Assembly (NCBI GenBank): GCA_035430965.1 | Contig: DAOMHQ010000001.1 | Location: 9,636 to 73,635 of the forward strand | Length of the DNA: 64,000 nt | Direction of reading: 5' to 3' | DNA from: JAKPRU01 sp029568995 | GTDB taxonomy: Bacteria; Hinthialibacterota; Hinthialibacteria; Hinthialibacterales; JAKPRU01 | In this document: positions 50,845 through 57,842 of the stretch, piece by piece | Position numbering within the stretch: the first letter of the stretch is position 1 | Layout: every line of letters starts with the position of its first letter | Translations under genes and position numbers: made by a program | Notes under the pieces: model-generated | The model's database searches: none | What the model saw: only the letters and a program-made list of their open reading frames with translations | What the model was told of the DNA's origin: nothing

Positions 50845-51060
50845 ATGAAATATGTAGTAATCGTTGAAAAAGGCGAGACCGGCTACGGTGCTTATGTGCC
50901 GGATCTACCCGGATGCGTTGCGGCGGCGGAGTCACGCGACGAGGTACTCCACCTAATCAAGGAAGCAATCGAATTTCACATCGAAGGGCTTCAGACAGCC
51001 GGCGAATCTGTGCCCGCCCCTTCATCGGTGAGAGAGGTTGTGGAAGTGAATGCTGCATAG
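50845..51060 (+). CDS. HicB-family antitoxin-like protein, solitary
   Basis: 71-aa HicB-type protein, MKYVVIVEKGETGYGAYVPD then LPGCVAAAESRDEVLHLIKE and a helix to SVREVVEVNAA. It lacks a C-terminal DNA-binding domain, and no HicA gene adjoins it. It lies between two R1 copies with its own promoter, like a one-gene cassette. AAGG is the only ribosome-binding-site-like motif. It may be a regulator or an antitoxin acting on a distant toxin. Confidence 0.88.
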   Translation: MKYVVIVEKGETGYGAYVPDLPGCVAAAESRDEVLHLIKEAIEFHIEGLQTAGESVPAPSSVREVVEVNAA

Positions 51061-51080
51061 CGGCAACACAGGGATATCTT

Positions 51081-51117
51081 CTCCCTCTCCCGCCGGGAGA
51101 GGGTAGGGGTGAGGGAG
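51081..51117. repeat. Dispersed repeat R1, copy i (island boundary)
   Basis: CTCCCTCTCCCGCCGGGAGA then GGGTAGGGGTGAGGGAGG, 20 bp after the hicB stop, in the same orientation as copies g and h. Confidence 0.9.
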
Positions 51118-51211
51118 GACACAAGTCTAGTATTTTCAATTATTTGGGGAATTGCAGGGAGAGCGGAGACTCCGATGAACGCTCAGAGGAGCGAACTCCA
51201 TCAAAAAACCA

Positions 51212-51240
51212 TTGCCACCGCCGGATAAATTTGTTATTGT
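51212..51240 (+). promoter_or_regulatory. Promoter upstream of 72-aa protein/protease pair
   Basis: TTGCCA, 17-bp spacer, TATTGT. The sequence around the -35 (AACCATTGCCACCGCC) nearly matches that of the hicB promoter at 50778. Confidence 0.6.
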
Positions 51241-51449
51241 CACTGTATATGAAGAATTGTTTGGGAAGATCGGGCATGGACGATGGAGACAACAATGCAT
51301 GATGAAACTGTCCAAGGGTTACAGAGGTGTTTCCTATCATCAAAGCGGTGGCAGTGCGTTTTTCATGCGGGGAAGCGAAGATCCGCATCTGGTGCGTATC
51401 GATCTATCCATGTCAGGGTTTAGTGGACAGACTGAAAGGTGGTGAAGCG

Positions 51450-51668
51450 ATGAAGCCTAAAGCTGACAAGAACCGAATCAAGGAAATAAAGGATGTGTAC
51501 AGGTCAATTGGTTTGCAGTCCGAGGAAGTGCGCAAGTACTTCGCAGGTCTTGGAACTCTTCCGGAATACCCCGACCAGCAAAAAGAGACTATTTTCATCG
51601 AGGCCGGGATAACGTCTTGCGGATCAGGAGGGCTGATCTATGCCGGATTGGAACGAGCTTCTGAATGA
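51450..51668 (+). CDS. Uncharacterised 72-aa protein coupled to ClpP-fold protease
   Basis: 72-aa protein, MKPKADKNRIKEIKDVYRSI then SEEVRKYFAGLGTLP and a C-terminal GITSCGSGGLIYAGLERASE. The basic N-terminus is predicted helical, and there is no signal peptide or known motif. AAGGTGG lies upstream. Its end overlaps the protease start by 29 nt, so translation is coupled; it may be an inhibitor, adaptor or substrate of that protease (inference). I do not recognise the family. Confidence 0.65.
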   Translation: MKPKADKNRIKEIKDVYRSIGLQSEEVRKYFAGLGTLPEYPDQQKETIFIEAGITSCGSGGLIYAGLERASE

Positions 51669-52551
51669 AATTATTGCAGCTGGCAGTGTGCACGATGTCA
51701 TTCGGAGAAAGTACTTACTCCAACTTCACCAGCTGACGAATCGGAATGTTATCATCTATTACTCTGGTTGGCTGCAAAAGCGCAACTTGGAGGGCGTTGA
51801 AGTAAACGACGCCGATAAGAATGGATTCATGACGGTGGTTCATCAGCTGGACCGAGGCAAAGGCTTGGACTTGCTGTTGCATACTCCCGGCGGGGAAACA
51901 GCTGCAACCGAGTCCCTTGTCCACTATCTGCGGGCAATGTTCGGTGGCGACATAAGGGCCTTTGTCCCTCAATTGGCCATGTCCGCCGGGACGATGATCG
52001 CTTGCGCATGCAAAGAAATCTTTATGGGAAAGCAATCCAGCTTGGGACCTATTGACCCGCAATTCCGAGGCATTCCCGCGCATGGCGTTGTTGAAGAATT
52101 TAAACGGGCACATCGCGAAATACGAGAGGATCCCAGCAAGATTCCAATTTGGCAACCAGTCTTGGCCAAATACTCACCAGCATTCATTGGAGAATGTGAG
52201 AAGGCAATTGAATGGGCCAATGAGATGGTATCCGAGTGGCTTCTTACTGGAATGTTCGAGGGTCGCAGAACAGAAAAGAAAACTGCGATGATTAAGAAAA
52301 TAGTCAGCGATCTTGCCGATCACGCACTATCGAAGTCGCACTTGAGACATTTGGCCTATGATCGCTGCAAGGAAATCGGTCTGAAGGTCACCCGGCTTGA
52401 GGACAATCAAGATTTACAGGAGGCCGTTCTGTCGGTACATCATGCATGTATACATACATTGGGATCTACGCCGGCATTCAAAATAATAGAAAACCACCAA
52501 GGCAAGGCCTTCATACAGATTGCTCACTCAGTTGTTGTTAAGATGCCATAA
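51640..52551 (+). CDS. ClpP-fold serine protease (SDH_sah / SppA-like)
   Basis: 303-aa protein with the crotonase/ClpP fold of the SDH_sah proteinase family: oxyanion-strand motif LLLHTPGGETAATESLVHYL, nucleophile Ser in PQLAMSAGTMIACA, and SSLGPIDPQFRGIPAHGV providing further active-site residues. No signal peptide or strong transmembrane helix is seen, so it probably acts in the cytosol. The C-terminal third is helical (KKIVSDLADHALSKSHLRHL) and less conserved. It follows a 72-aa gene with a 29-nt overlap, inside the toxin-antitoxin island. Lower GC than its neighbours hints at separate acquisition. Confidence 0.85.
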   Translation: MPDWNELLNEIIAAGSVHDVIRRKYLLQLHQLTNRNVIIYYSGWLQKRNLEGVEVNDADKNGFMTVVHQLDRGKGLDLLLHTPGGETAATESLVHYLRAMFGGDIRAFVPQLAMSAGTMIACACKEIFMGKQSSLGPIDPQFRGIPAHGVVEEFKRAHREIREDPSKIPIWQPVLAKYSPAFIGECEKAIEWANEMVSEWLLTGMFEGRRTEKKTAMIKKIVSDLADHALSKSHLRHLAYDRCKEIGLKVTRLEDNQDLQEAVLSVHHACIHTLGSTPAFKIIENHQGKAFIQIAHSVVVKMP

Positions 52552-52677
52552 TAGACACCCTAATTAAGCGCTGAAACACTAAAGGTTATTCCCGTTCGTT
52601 AATCCCCAATCGTTCGATGTGGATTTTGGACAGAAGAGAATATTCAAAAGATATCTTAACAATGAAAGCAGAAACCT

Positions 52678-52703
52678 GGGATGAGAGAAAAATCTCCCAT
52701 CCC
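52678..52703. other. Hairpin between protease and HicB genes
   Basis: GGGATGAGAGA and TCTCCCATCCC pair, with one mismatch, around a short A-rich loop. No T-run follows, so it may or may not terminate transcription. The rest of the 199-bp spacer is AT-rich and holds no recognisable gene. Confidence 0.4.
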
Positions 52704-52750
52704 GCACTTCCAGGCTTAATACTCCCAAGAAGCTACAGAAATTGCATCCC

Positions 52751-52996
52751 ATGATCACCTTCCCCTACTCCCTTATCATCGAAGCCACCAACGAACCCGA
52801 TTATTTCGGATTCTATTCCCCCGATCTGGAGGGGTTCACCGGCATCGGTCATTCTGTGGAGGATTGTCTGTTCCAGGCGAAATGGGGCATGAAGGAACAT
52901 GTCGAAACCCTCCGGCAAGAGGGGCTTCCGGTTCCGGCGAATAATCCAGATCCGAGAATTATTGTGCAGAACGAGAAGAAACCGGCGGGGGTGTGA
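52751..52996 (+). CDS. HicB-like protein, solitary
   Basis: 81-aa protein of the HicB-like fold: MITFPYSLIIEATNEPDYFG then FYSPDLEGFTGIGHSVEDCL and a helix (AKWGMKEHVETLRQEGLPVP), with an extra C-terminal tail. It has no partner HicA; the next gene is a HigA protein 54 bp downstream. The ribosome-binding site is weak, and a TTG three codons earlier is an alternative start. The unusual N-terminus suggests a different HicB subfamily from the one at 50845. Confidence 0.8.
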   Translation: MITFPYSLIIEATNEPDYFGFYSPDLEGFTGIGHSVEDCLFQAKWGMKEHVETLRQEGLPVPANNPDPRIIVQNEKKPAGV

Positions 52997-53050
52997 ATCT
53001 CGGATTCGGTGTAGGTTTGAATGTCCACTGAAAGCGAAAGGCATCCCCCA

Positions 53051-53338
53051 ATGATTCCGGAGAACCGAATTCCCACCCATCCAGGCGTGATACTCAAGCG
53101 GGAATTCCTTGCCCCGCTGAACATCTCCCAAGTGGCGCTCGCTGCCCGTCTGGGAGTGCCGGTCCAGCGGGTGAACGAGCTCGTGCGCGGAAAGCGTGGT
53201 GTGACGCCGGAAACGGCATGGCTTCTCTCCCAGGCATTCACCACCACACCGGAGTTCTGGATCAACCTTCAGACCGCCCACGACCTTGCACGCAGTCGTC
53301 CGACCCAGCCCGTGGAACCGTTCAGGGCAACCGGGTGA
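53051..53338 (+). CDS. higA: HigA-family antitoxin (XRE), solitary
   Basis: 95-aa protein: RIPTHPGVILKREFLAPLNI, HTH around SQVALAARLGVPVQRVNELV, then RGKRGVTPETAWLLSQAF and EFWINLQTAHDLA. ATG 53051 has AAAGG 9 nt upstream; ATG 53021 is the longer option without support. No HigB toxin gene precedes it; a HicB-like gene does. It may be an orphaned antitoxin protecting against related toxins. Confidence 0.9.
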   Translation: MIPENRIPTHPGVILKREFLAPLNISQVALAARLGVPVQRVNELVRGKRGVTPETAWLLSQAFTTTPEFWINLQTAHDLARSRPTQPVEPFRATG

Positions 53339-53403
53339 TGCCCTATCCGGCATTTCGTGGTATCATCTGCCATACGAATCCGGTCTTTCTGGGAAATAAG
53401 AAC

Positions 53404-53601
53404 ATGGAAACGAAATTGAAAATGGTCTATTGGAAAAGCGAAAAATTCTGGGTGGGCAAGCTGCTGGAACATCCTGAAATTATGACCCAGGGAGAAACCC
53501 TCGAAGAACTCGAAGAGAACATGAAAGACGCCTACATCCTGATGACCATGGAGGATGTTCCTGAAGATCACGAGGTGAAAGAACTGGCTCTGAAGGTATG
53601 A
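53404..53601 (+). CDS. hicB: HicB antitoxin
   Basis: 65-aa HicB: METKLKMVYWKSEKFWVGKL then LEHPEIMTQGETLEELEENM and KDAYILMTMEDVPEDHEV. It is a single-domain form without DNA-binding helices. The stop overlaps the hicA start by 4 nt (ATGA), an unusual but known order with the antitoxin first. It neutralises HicA by covering its active site. Confidence 0.92.
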   Translation: METKLKMVYWKSEKFWVGKLLEHPEIMTQGETLEELEENMKDAYILMTMEDVPEDHEVKELALKV

Positions 53602-53771
53602 AGAGAAAGGATCTTCTGAAGCGAATTGCCTCTGCCGGATGTGTCCTTGTGAGGCACGGTTCCCGCCACGACCTTTACAGAAATCCAAACACCGGCAAGA
53701 AACAGCCGGTTCCCAGGCATGACGAGATCGACGAGAACCTGGCGAAGCACATCATCAAGGAGTTGGGATAG
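53598..53771 (+). CDS. hicA: HicA toxin
   Basis: 57-aa toxin with the double-stranded-RNA-binding-like fold: MKRKDLLKRIASAGCVLVRH, then GSRHDLYRNPNTGKKQPVPR and HDEIDENLAKHIIKELG. The active His of the GSxH motif is kept (GSRH, His24), so it appears functional. It cleaves mRNA independently of ribosomes. This is the only complete HicAB pair in the window, although several solitary HicB-type proteins are present. Confidence 0.92.
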   Translation: MKRKDLLKRIASAGCVLVRHGSRHDLYRNPNTGKKQPVPRHDEIDENLAKHIIKELG

Positions 53772-53876
53772 ATCTCATCCTTGCCATTGCCCCTGATATA
53801 GGGCAGGCACGGAGGTCTGCCCCCACCGGATGAATCAATCTTTGGCAGCCACACCGGCCTGTCCTACTCAGAGAAC

Positions 53877-55088
53877 TTACCGCATCCGGGCGGCTTCCTG
53901 TGCCTGAGCCGGTGCGGCCACGCCGGTGATGGGACGGATCTGCTCGACAATCCAGTTCCGTATCGCCTGGCCTTCCGGGGTCTGCTGCGGCGCGGAAATG
54001 AATTCGAGATCCAGACCCAGACGTTCCTCCAGGCGGGATGCGACAATCGGCCAAATCACACCGATATCGCCGATCACCGGAAGGCTGCCTTCCAGGCGCG
54101 CGAATCCCGACATTTCCATGCGGAACGGAATCTCCATCAGCTTGGTTTTCGGCAGACCTTTGTCGATGGCCTGCTGGACAGTTTTCGATTCCCGCTCGAA
54201 TTTCCAGGCCCGGTCCAGAGCGGAGTCCAGGTCAATGCGGATCAGCCGTTTTTTCTCCAGCGTATAGGTGGGAATTCCCTGCCAGGCGGCCCAGATTCCG
54301 TGGCCGGTATACATTTCATAAGGCCCGTCATGGATTTCCTGGGTAAGCGCGACAGCGGATTCGATGATGACATCCGCCGACGCGAGAAGATCCGCCACAA
54401 GCCGCGCACGTTGCGTGATGGAAACACTGTCGCCGACCGCGAGTCCCACATTTCCGCCACCGACCAACTGCGGAATGCTCACCAGTACCGGCAGACCGAG
54501 CCGCGCGCCCCGACCGAGCATTGTGCGCTCATCCGCATACCAGCCCGCCACCGCCTCGAACGCCAGCCCCTTTTCCTGGGCCTCGTCGCGGATTCGGTCC
54601 GACATCTGTTCAATCCAAAGCCCCATCGGATACCCCATATTCCCGGCGGCCTTGATGATGACGCTGCCCTGTATCTTCTCTCCGGCATCGAGCAGGGCCT
54701 GATCCAATTCCAGATCCTGTTCCACAATCGCCCTCTGCTCGTCATCCATGAACGTGAATTCGAACACGTCTCCACGCGGCAGAAGTGCTTTATCGGCCCC
54801 GAGCGCAATTCCGTTGACCCGTTTCACTCGATCCAGCACCCCGCCCATTTCATGCGCCACAACCGCCGAACTGGTGGTTACTCCATCCACCACGCCGACA
54901 CGCATCAGTTCCGCCAGGAGGGTAGTGACTCCTTCATGCACATTCGGACCGCTTCCGGTCACCACGGCAACCTTCCCGCCCTTTTCCTTGGTCTCGGCAA
55001 TTATATCCACCGTCTGATTGATCCGTTCCTGTGTTGCGGGGTTCAGTCCCTGGAACCACTCTTCGATTCGTGTTCGGTCCGGTTTCAT
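53877..55088 (-). CDS. Conserved protein of unknown function
   Basis: 403-aa, apparently cytosolic protein. Its N-terminal half has an alpha/beta pattern, KVAVVTGSGPNVHEGVTTLL, then GVVDGVTTSSAVVAHEMGGV, faintly like the NAD-binding fold of deoxyhypusine-synthase relatives. Glycine-rich VSIPQLVGGGNVGLAVGDSV and GPYEMYTGHGIWAAWQG follow, then a C-terminal PVIGDIGVIWPIVASRLEER. I do not recognise the family with confidence. The Ala/Gln-rich tail (AAPAQAQEAARMR) is likely disordered. It is divergent from the TIM-barrel operon at 55289. Confidence 0.7.
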   Translation of the reverse strand: MKPDRTRIEEWFQGLNPATQERINQTVDIIAETKEKGGKVAVVTGSGPNVHEGVTTLLAELMRVGVVDGVTTSSAVVAHEMGGVLDRVKRVNGIALGADKALLPRGDVFEFTFMDDEQRAIVEQDLELDQALLDAGEKIQGSVIIKAAGNMGYPMGLWIEQMSDRIRDEAQEKGLAFEAVAGWYADERTMLGRGARLGLPVLVSIPQLVGGGNVGLAVGDSVSITQRARLVADLLASADVIIESAVALTQEIHDGPYEMYTGHGIWAAWQGIPTYTLEKKRLIRIDLDSALDRAWKFERESKTVQQAIDKGLPKTKLMEIPFRMEMSGFARLEGSLPVIGDIGVIWPIVASRLEERLGLDLEFISAPQQTPEGQAIRNWIVEQIRPITGVAAPAQAQEAARMR

Positions 55089-55288
55089 GTCTTCATAGCC
55101 CTTTCGATCTGGGTTCTTGTTGCAGTTCGCACGCTGCTTTTATTAGCATACAATATTTGGCGTTCAGGGTCACGCTGAGGTAAGGCCCTACGGCGTCGCC
55201 CTTGCAGATTGTCTTCTGGCTTTGTGCCGGTCTCGGGAGCCTCGCCTTCCCGGTTCCGATGACGTTACGTGCCATGGAGGATGAAGCA

Positions 55289-56413
55289 ATGAAGATAGCC
55301 CGATTGCGCTATGCCTGCCTGTGTGCATCTGTGATAATGCTTGCCGGACTTTCAATGGCGGAAGGAGCGGCCATGGAGCCGGATCGTCCCCTCACATTAT
55401 GCCTGTATGGATTCTCCTCGAACTTGAGTCCGGTCAAGGGGATATCGCCGGAACAGGTCGCCGGATGGCTGAACGAGCGGCATGTGAATGCCGTGTTCAT
55501 AACGAAGGAATCGGATGAGGTCCTGGGAGCGCTTCGGCAGGCAGGAGTTCGCATCTATCGGGAGATGACGCTATTTGCCGGGAAAAGTCTGTATCAAACG
55601 CACCCGGAGTGGCGACCGATCACCGCGGACGGTACGGAGCAAAAGCCGGATGGCTGGTATTACGGACTCTGCCCCAACAAAGAGGATCTGCGTCAGAAAC
55701 GGCTGCGGGAATTCGAGAAACGGATTGCCGATCCGAGAATTGACGGGGTCTGGCTGGATTTCATCCGGTATCCGATTCGATGGGAGAAGCAGGACCCGAC
55801 CCAGCTGGATAACTGTTTCTGCGATGACTGCATCCGCCTGTACCGAGAGGCCGTCGCCGGCGATTTTGAAGTCCCGCAGGACATGGATCGCGCGGAACTG
55901 GCGCGTTGGATCCTGGAGAATCACCTGCCTTCCTGGATTGAGTTCAAAGCGGAGCGAATTGCGACCTGGGTGCATGAGGCACGGTTGATTCGAGACCGCG
56001 TCCGCCCGGATGCCACAATCGGTATTTTCACCGTGCCCTGGTCGTCGAATGAGCAAAACGGTGCGATTTTTCGCGTGGTCGGGCAGGATTATGTCAAGCT
56101 GGCGGAGGATGTCGATATCTTCTCTCCGATGGTCTATCACCTCCTCTGCCGAAAAGGTCCGTCCTGGCCCGCAGAATTCACGAAGGAGACGATTCTTCGC
56201 ACGGGTAAACTGGTCTGGCCGATTGTGCAGGCCATGGATGAGCCGTCAAAATTGTCTTATGAGGAACTGGAACAGGTGATTCTCGACAGCGGGCGTGCGT
56301 CCGGGACAGGAGTAATCGTTTTCACCGCCGGACATCTGGACAAAGAAAAAAAATGGGAACCGGCCATGCGGGCATTCCGTACTCTGGTCGGGGAAAAGGA
56401 GTCGAAGCCATGA
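55289..56413 (+). CDS. Secreted TIM-barrel glycoside-hydrolase-like protein (GHL10-type)
   Basis: 374-aa exported protein with a signal peptide ending near AEGAA. The body has a TIM-barrel pattern of the DUF187/GHL10 type: VFITKESDEVLGALRQAGVR, then DGVWLDFIRYPIRW with the likely catalytic Asp, a Cys pair NCFCDDC, GIFTVPW and SPMVYHLL. GGAGG lies 8 nt before ATG 55289. It overlaps the following DUF4177 gene by 4 nt. It probably acts on a glycan, but the substrate is unknown. Confidence 0.8.
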   Translation: MKIARLRYACLCASVIMLAGLSMAEGAAMEPDRPLTLCLYGFSSNLSPVKGISPEQVAGWLNERHVNAVFITKESDEVLGALRQAGVRIYREMTLFAGKSLYQTHPEWRPITADGTEQKPDGWYYGLCPNKEDLRQKRLREFEKRIADPRIDGVWLDFIRYPIRWEKQDPTQLDNCFCDDCIRLYREAVAGDFEVPQDMDRAELARWILENHLPSWIEFKAERIATWVHEARLIRDRVRPDATIGIFTVPWSSNEQNGAIFRVVGQDYVKLAEDVDIFSPMVYHLLCRKGPSWPAEFTKETILRTGKLVWPIVQAMDEPSKLSYEELEQVILDSGRASGTGVIVFTAGHLDKEKKWEPAMRAFRTLVGEKESKP

Positions 56414-56598
56414 CCGAATACAAGGTGATCTCCGATTGGTTTTGCATGACGAGCATCCATAAGGCGAGAAAAATGGAGAGGCACTTGAACACCCATGCGA
56501 AAGAAGGCTGGGAGTTTGCCGCGGTCAAGAACATGCTGATTCTGGGATTCGATGTCGGTTTCTACCTGATTCTCAAGCGCGCAATCCCGCGCCCCTGA
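56410..56598 (+). CDS. DUF4177-like small protein
   Basis: 62-aa protein, MTEYKVISDWFCMTSIHKAR, then HLNTHAKEGWEFAAVKNMLI and YLILKRAI. The pattern of two beta-strands around a helix with KEGWE matches DUF4177. It starts in the ATGA overlap with the TIM-barrel gene and ends 20 bp before the cyclase gene, so it belongs to the same operon. Function is unknown. Confidence 0.8.
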   Translation: MTEYKVISDWFCMTSIHKARKMERHLNTHAKEGWEFAAVKNMLILGFDVGFYLILKRAIPRP

Positions 56599-56618
56599 AT
56601 TCCGCACCGAGGCATGAA

Positions 56619-57269
56619 ATGAGTTCCATAATTGACATTACGGTTTCTCTGCGCAACGAGACTGTTGTCTGGCCGGGGGATACTCCATTCAAGCGGGTTG
56701 TCGAGCATTCCTTTGAGGATGGTTCGTCGTATGTCCTCTCCCATCTTCTGATGACCGCTCATGCCGGAACGCACGTGGATGCGCCGCTGCACATCGTCGA
56801 AGGCGGGAAATCGGTGGAGAAACTGGACCCCGGGATATTCATCGGCCCGTGCCGCGTTGTGCTGCACGAAAAAGACCGCCATATTGACAGCGGGGATATC
56901 GACAAGATGCACCTTGACGGCGTGGAGCGCGTTCTTTTCCGAACACGCAATTCTCAACTCTGGGATGTGCCATCGTTTCGGGAGGATTATGTTGCGCTCA
57001 CCGTTTCGGCGGCGGAGAAGCTGGTCGATCTTGAGGTGAAACTGGTGGGGCTGGATTATCTCTCCATCGGTCCCTTCGGGGAGGAGGATGAGGAAATACA
57101 TCGAATACTTCTGGGGAATCAGGTTATAGTGATGGAGAGCCTGGATTTGCGGAACGCGGAACCGGGGGATTATGAGTTGATTGCATTGCCTCTCAAGATC
57201 GTCGGGGGTGAAGCCGCCCCGGTCCGGGCCGTATTGCGCAGTCCAGCATCGGTGGAGGAATTGTCGTGA
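56619..57269 (+). CDS. Cyclase / kynurenine formamidase-like hydrolase
   Basis: 216-aa protein with the metal-binding motif HAGTHVDAPLH (48-58) and a second conserved part (LVGLDYLSIGPFGEED, then IHRILLGNQVIVMESLDL). The family includes kynurenine formamidase, polyketide cyclases and isatin hydrolase. It has no signal peptide. The GTGA overlap of its stop with the DUF1648 gene shows coupling. The natural substrate is not predictable from context. Confidence 0.9.
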   Translation: MSSIIDITVSLRNETVVWPGDTPFKRVVEHSFEDGSSYVLSHLLMTAHAGTHVDAPLHIVEGGKSVEKLDPGIFIGPCRVVLHEKDRHIDSGDIDKMHLDGVERVLFRTRNSQLWDVPSFREDYVALTVSAAEKLVDLEVKLVGLDYLSIGPFGEEDEEIHRILLGNQVIVMESLDLRNAEPGDYELIALPLKIVGGEAAPVRAVLRSPASVEELS

Positions 57270-57787
57270 CCGCAAAGCGAGTGACGTTTTGGATTTCGAC
57301 AGGACTTATGACAGCCTGTTTTCTTTACATGGCGCTGACCTACAGCGCCTTGCCGGAGACAATCGTGGTGCATTTCGATGCCAGGGGACAGCCAGACGGG
57401 TGGTCCGATAAGTCCGCATTTTTCGTTCAATATTCGTTGATTGTTCTGGGGATTAATCTGCTGATGGTGGGATTGCTTCCGTTTCTGATTCGGAGAGTGC
57501 CGGAGTCAATGGTCAATCTGCCGCAAAAGGAATACTGGTTTTCAGCGCCGCAGCGAAAGGAACGCATCTACAATCGTCTGGCCGTCATGTTTCACGCCAT
57601 CGGGATTCACACGAACCTGATTTTTCTGGTGTGTTACCAGATGATTATCCAGGCAAGTTTTCCGGAAGTCGCCTTCCAAATCCATGTCGGAGGCTTTCTG
57701 GTTCTTGTGGTGGTGACATCCCTGATGGGGACGGTGGTTTTCCTGCTGTTTTTGAGTCCGCCGAAGGAAGAGGGGACGGAACAGTAG
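57266..57787 (+). CDS. DUF1648-domain membrane protein
   Basis: 173-aa protein with four hydrophobic helices. The DUF1648 signature follows the first helix: LPETIVVHFDARGQPDGWSD. The gene starts at GTG overlapping the cyclase stop by 4 nt. DUF1648 proteins are often linked to immunity against small peptides or to membrane stress (SdpI-like), but that is not shown here. A strong bidirectional terminator follows. Confidence 0.87.
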   Translation: MTAKRVTFWISTGLMTACFLYMALTYSALPETIVVHFDARGQPDGWSDKSAFFVQYSLIVLGINLLMVGLLPFLIRRVPESMVNLPQKEYWFSAPQRKERIYNRLAVMFHAIGIHTNLIFLVCYQMIIQASFPEVAFQIHVGGFLVLVVVTSLMGTVVFLLFLSPPKEEGTEQ

Positions 57788-57792
57788 ACAAC

Positions 57793-57823
57793 AAAGCCTC
57801 CCCCGGCAAATGGGGGAGGCTTT
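57793..57823. terminator. Bidirectional terminator
   Basis: AAAGCCTCCCCC and GGGGGAGGCTTT form a perfect 12-bp stem with loop GGCAAAT. It lies between the convergent DUF1648 and antiporter genes; A and T runs on either side serve both strands. Confidence 0.85.
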
Positions 57824-57842
57824 GGGGCGTTCTTACCTACTC

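Larger units (their letters stand above)
51061..51449. other. 389-bp stretch with repeat, promoter and unresolved short frames
   Basis: It holds R1 copy i, the promoter at 51212-51240 and a run from about 51285 to 51447 in which all three forward frames stay open for 40 or more codons. A GGAG at 51285 lies before ATG 51294 and ATG 51302; the latter encodes MMKLSKGYRGVSYHQSGGSA and so on to 51445. I cannot say whether any is translated; it may be a decayed gene. Confidence 0.4.

Noticed and set aside
49951..51117. CRISPR array suggested by repeated similar units
   Set aside because: Units are palindromes of about 35 bp at irregular distances of 330-710 bp with genes between, not short uniform spacers, and no cas gene is present.
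47378..53771. Prophage or integrative element
   Set aside because: No integrase, structural phage gene, relaxase or attachment-like direct repeat next to the tRNA was found.
54300..55178. 292-codon forward frame opposite the unknown 403-aa gene
   Set aside because: His/Arg-rich product without motifs; the reverse frame has regular alpha/beta pattern and glycine motifs.
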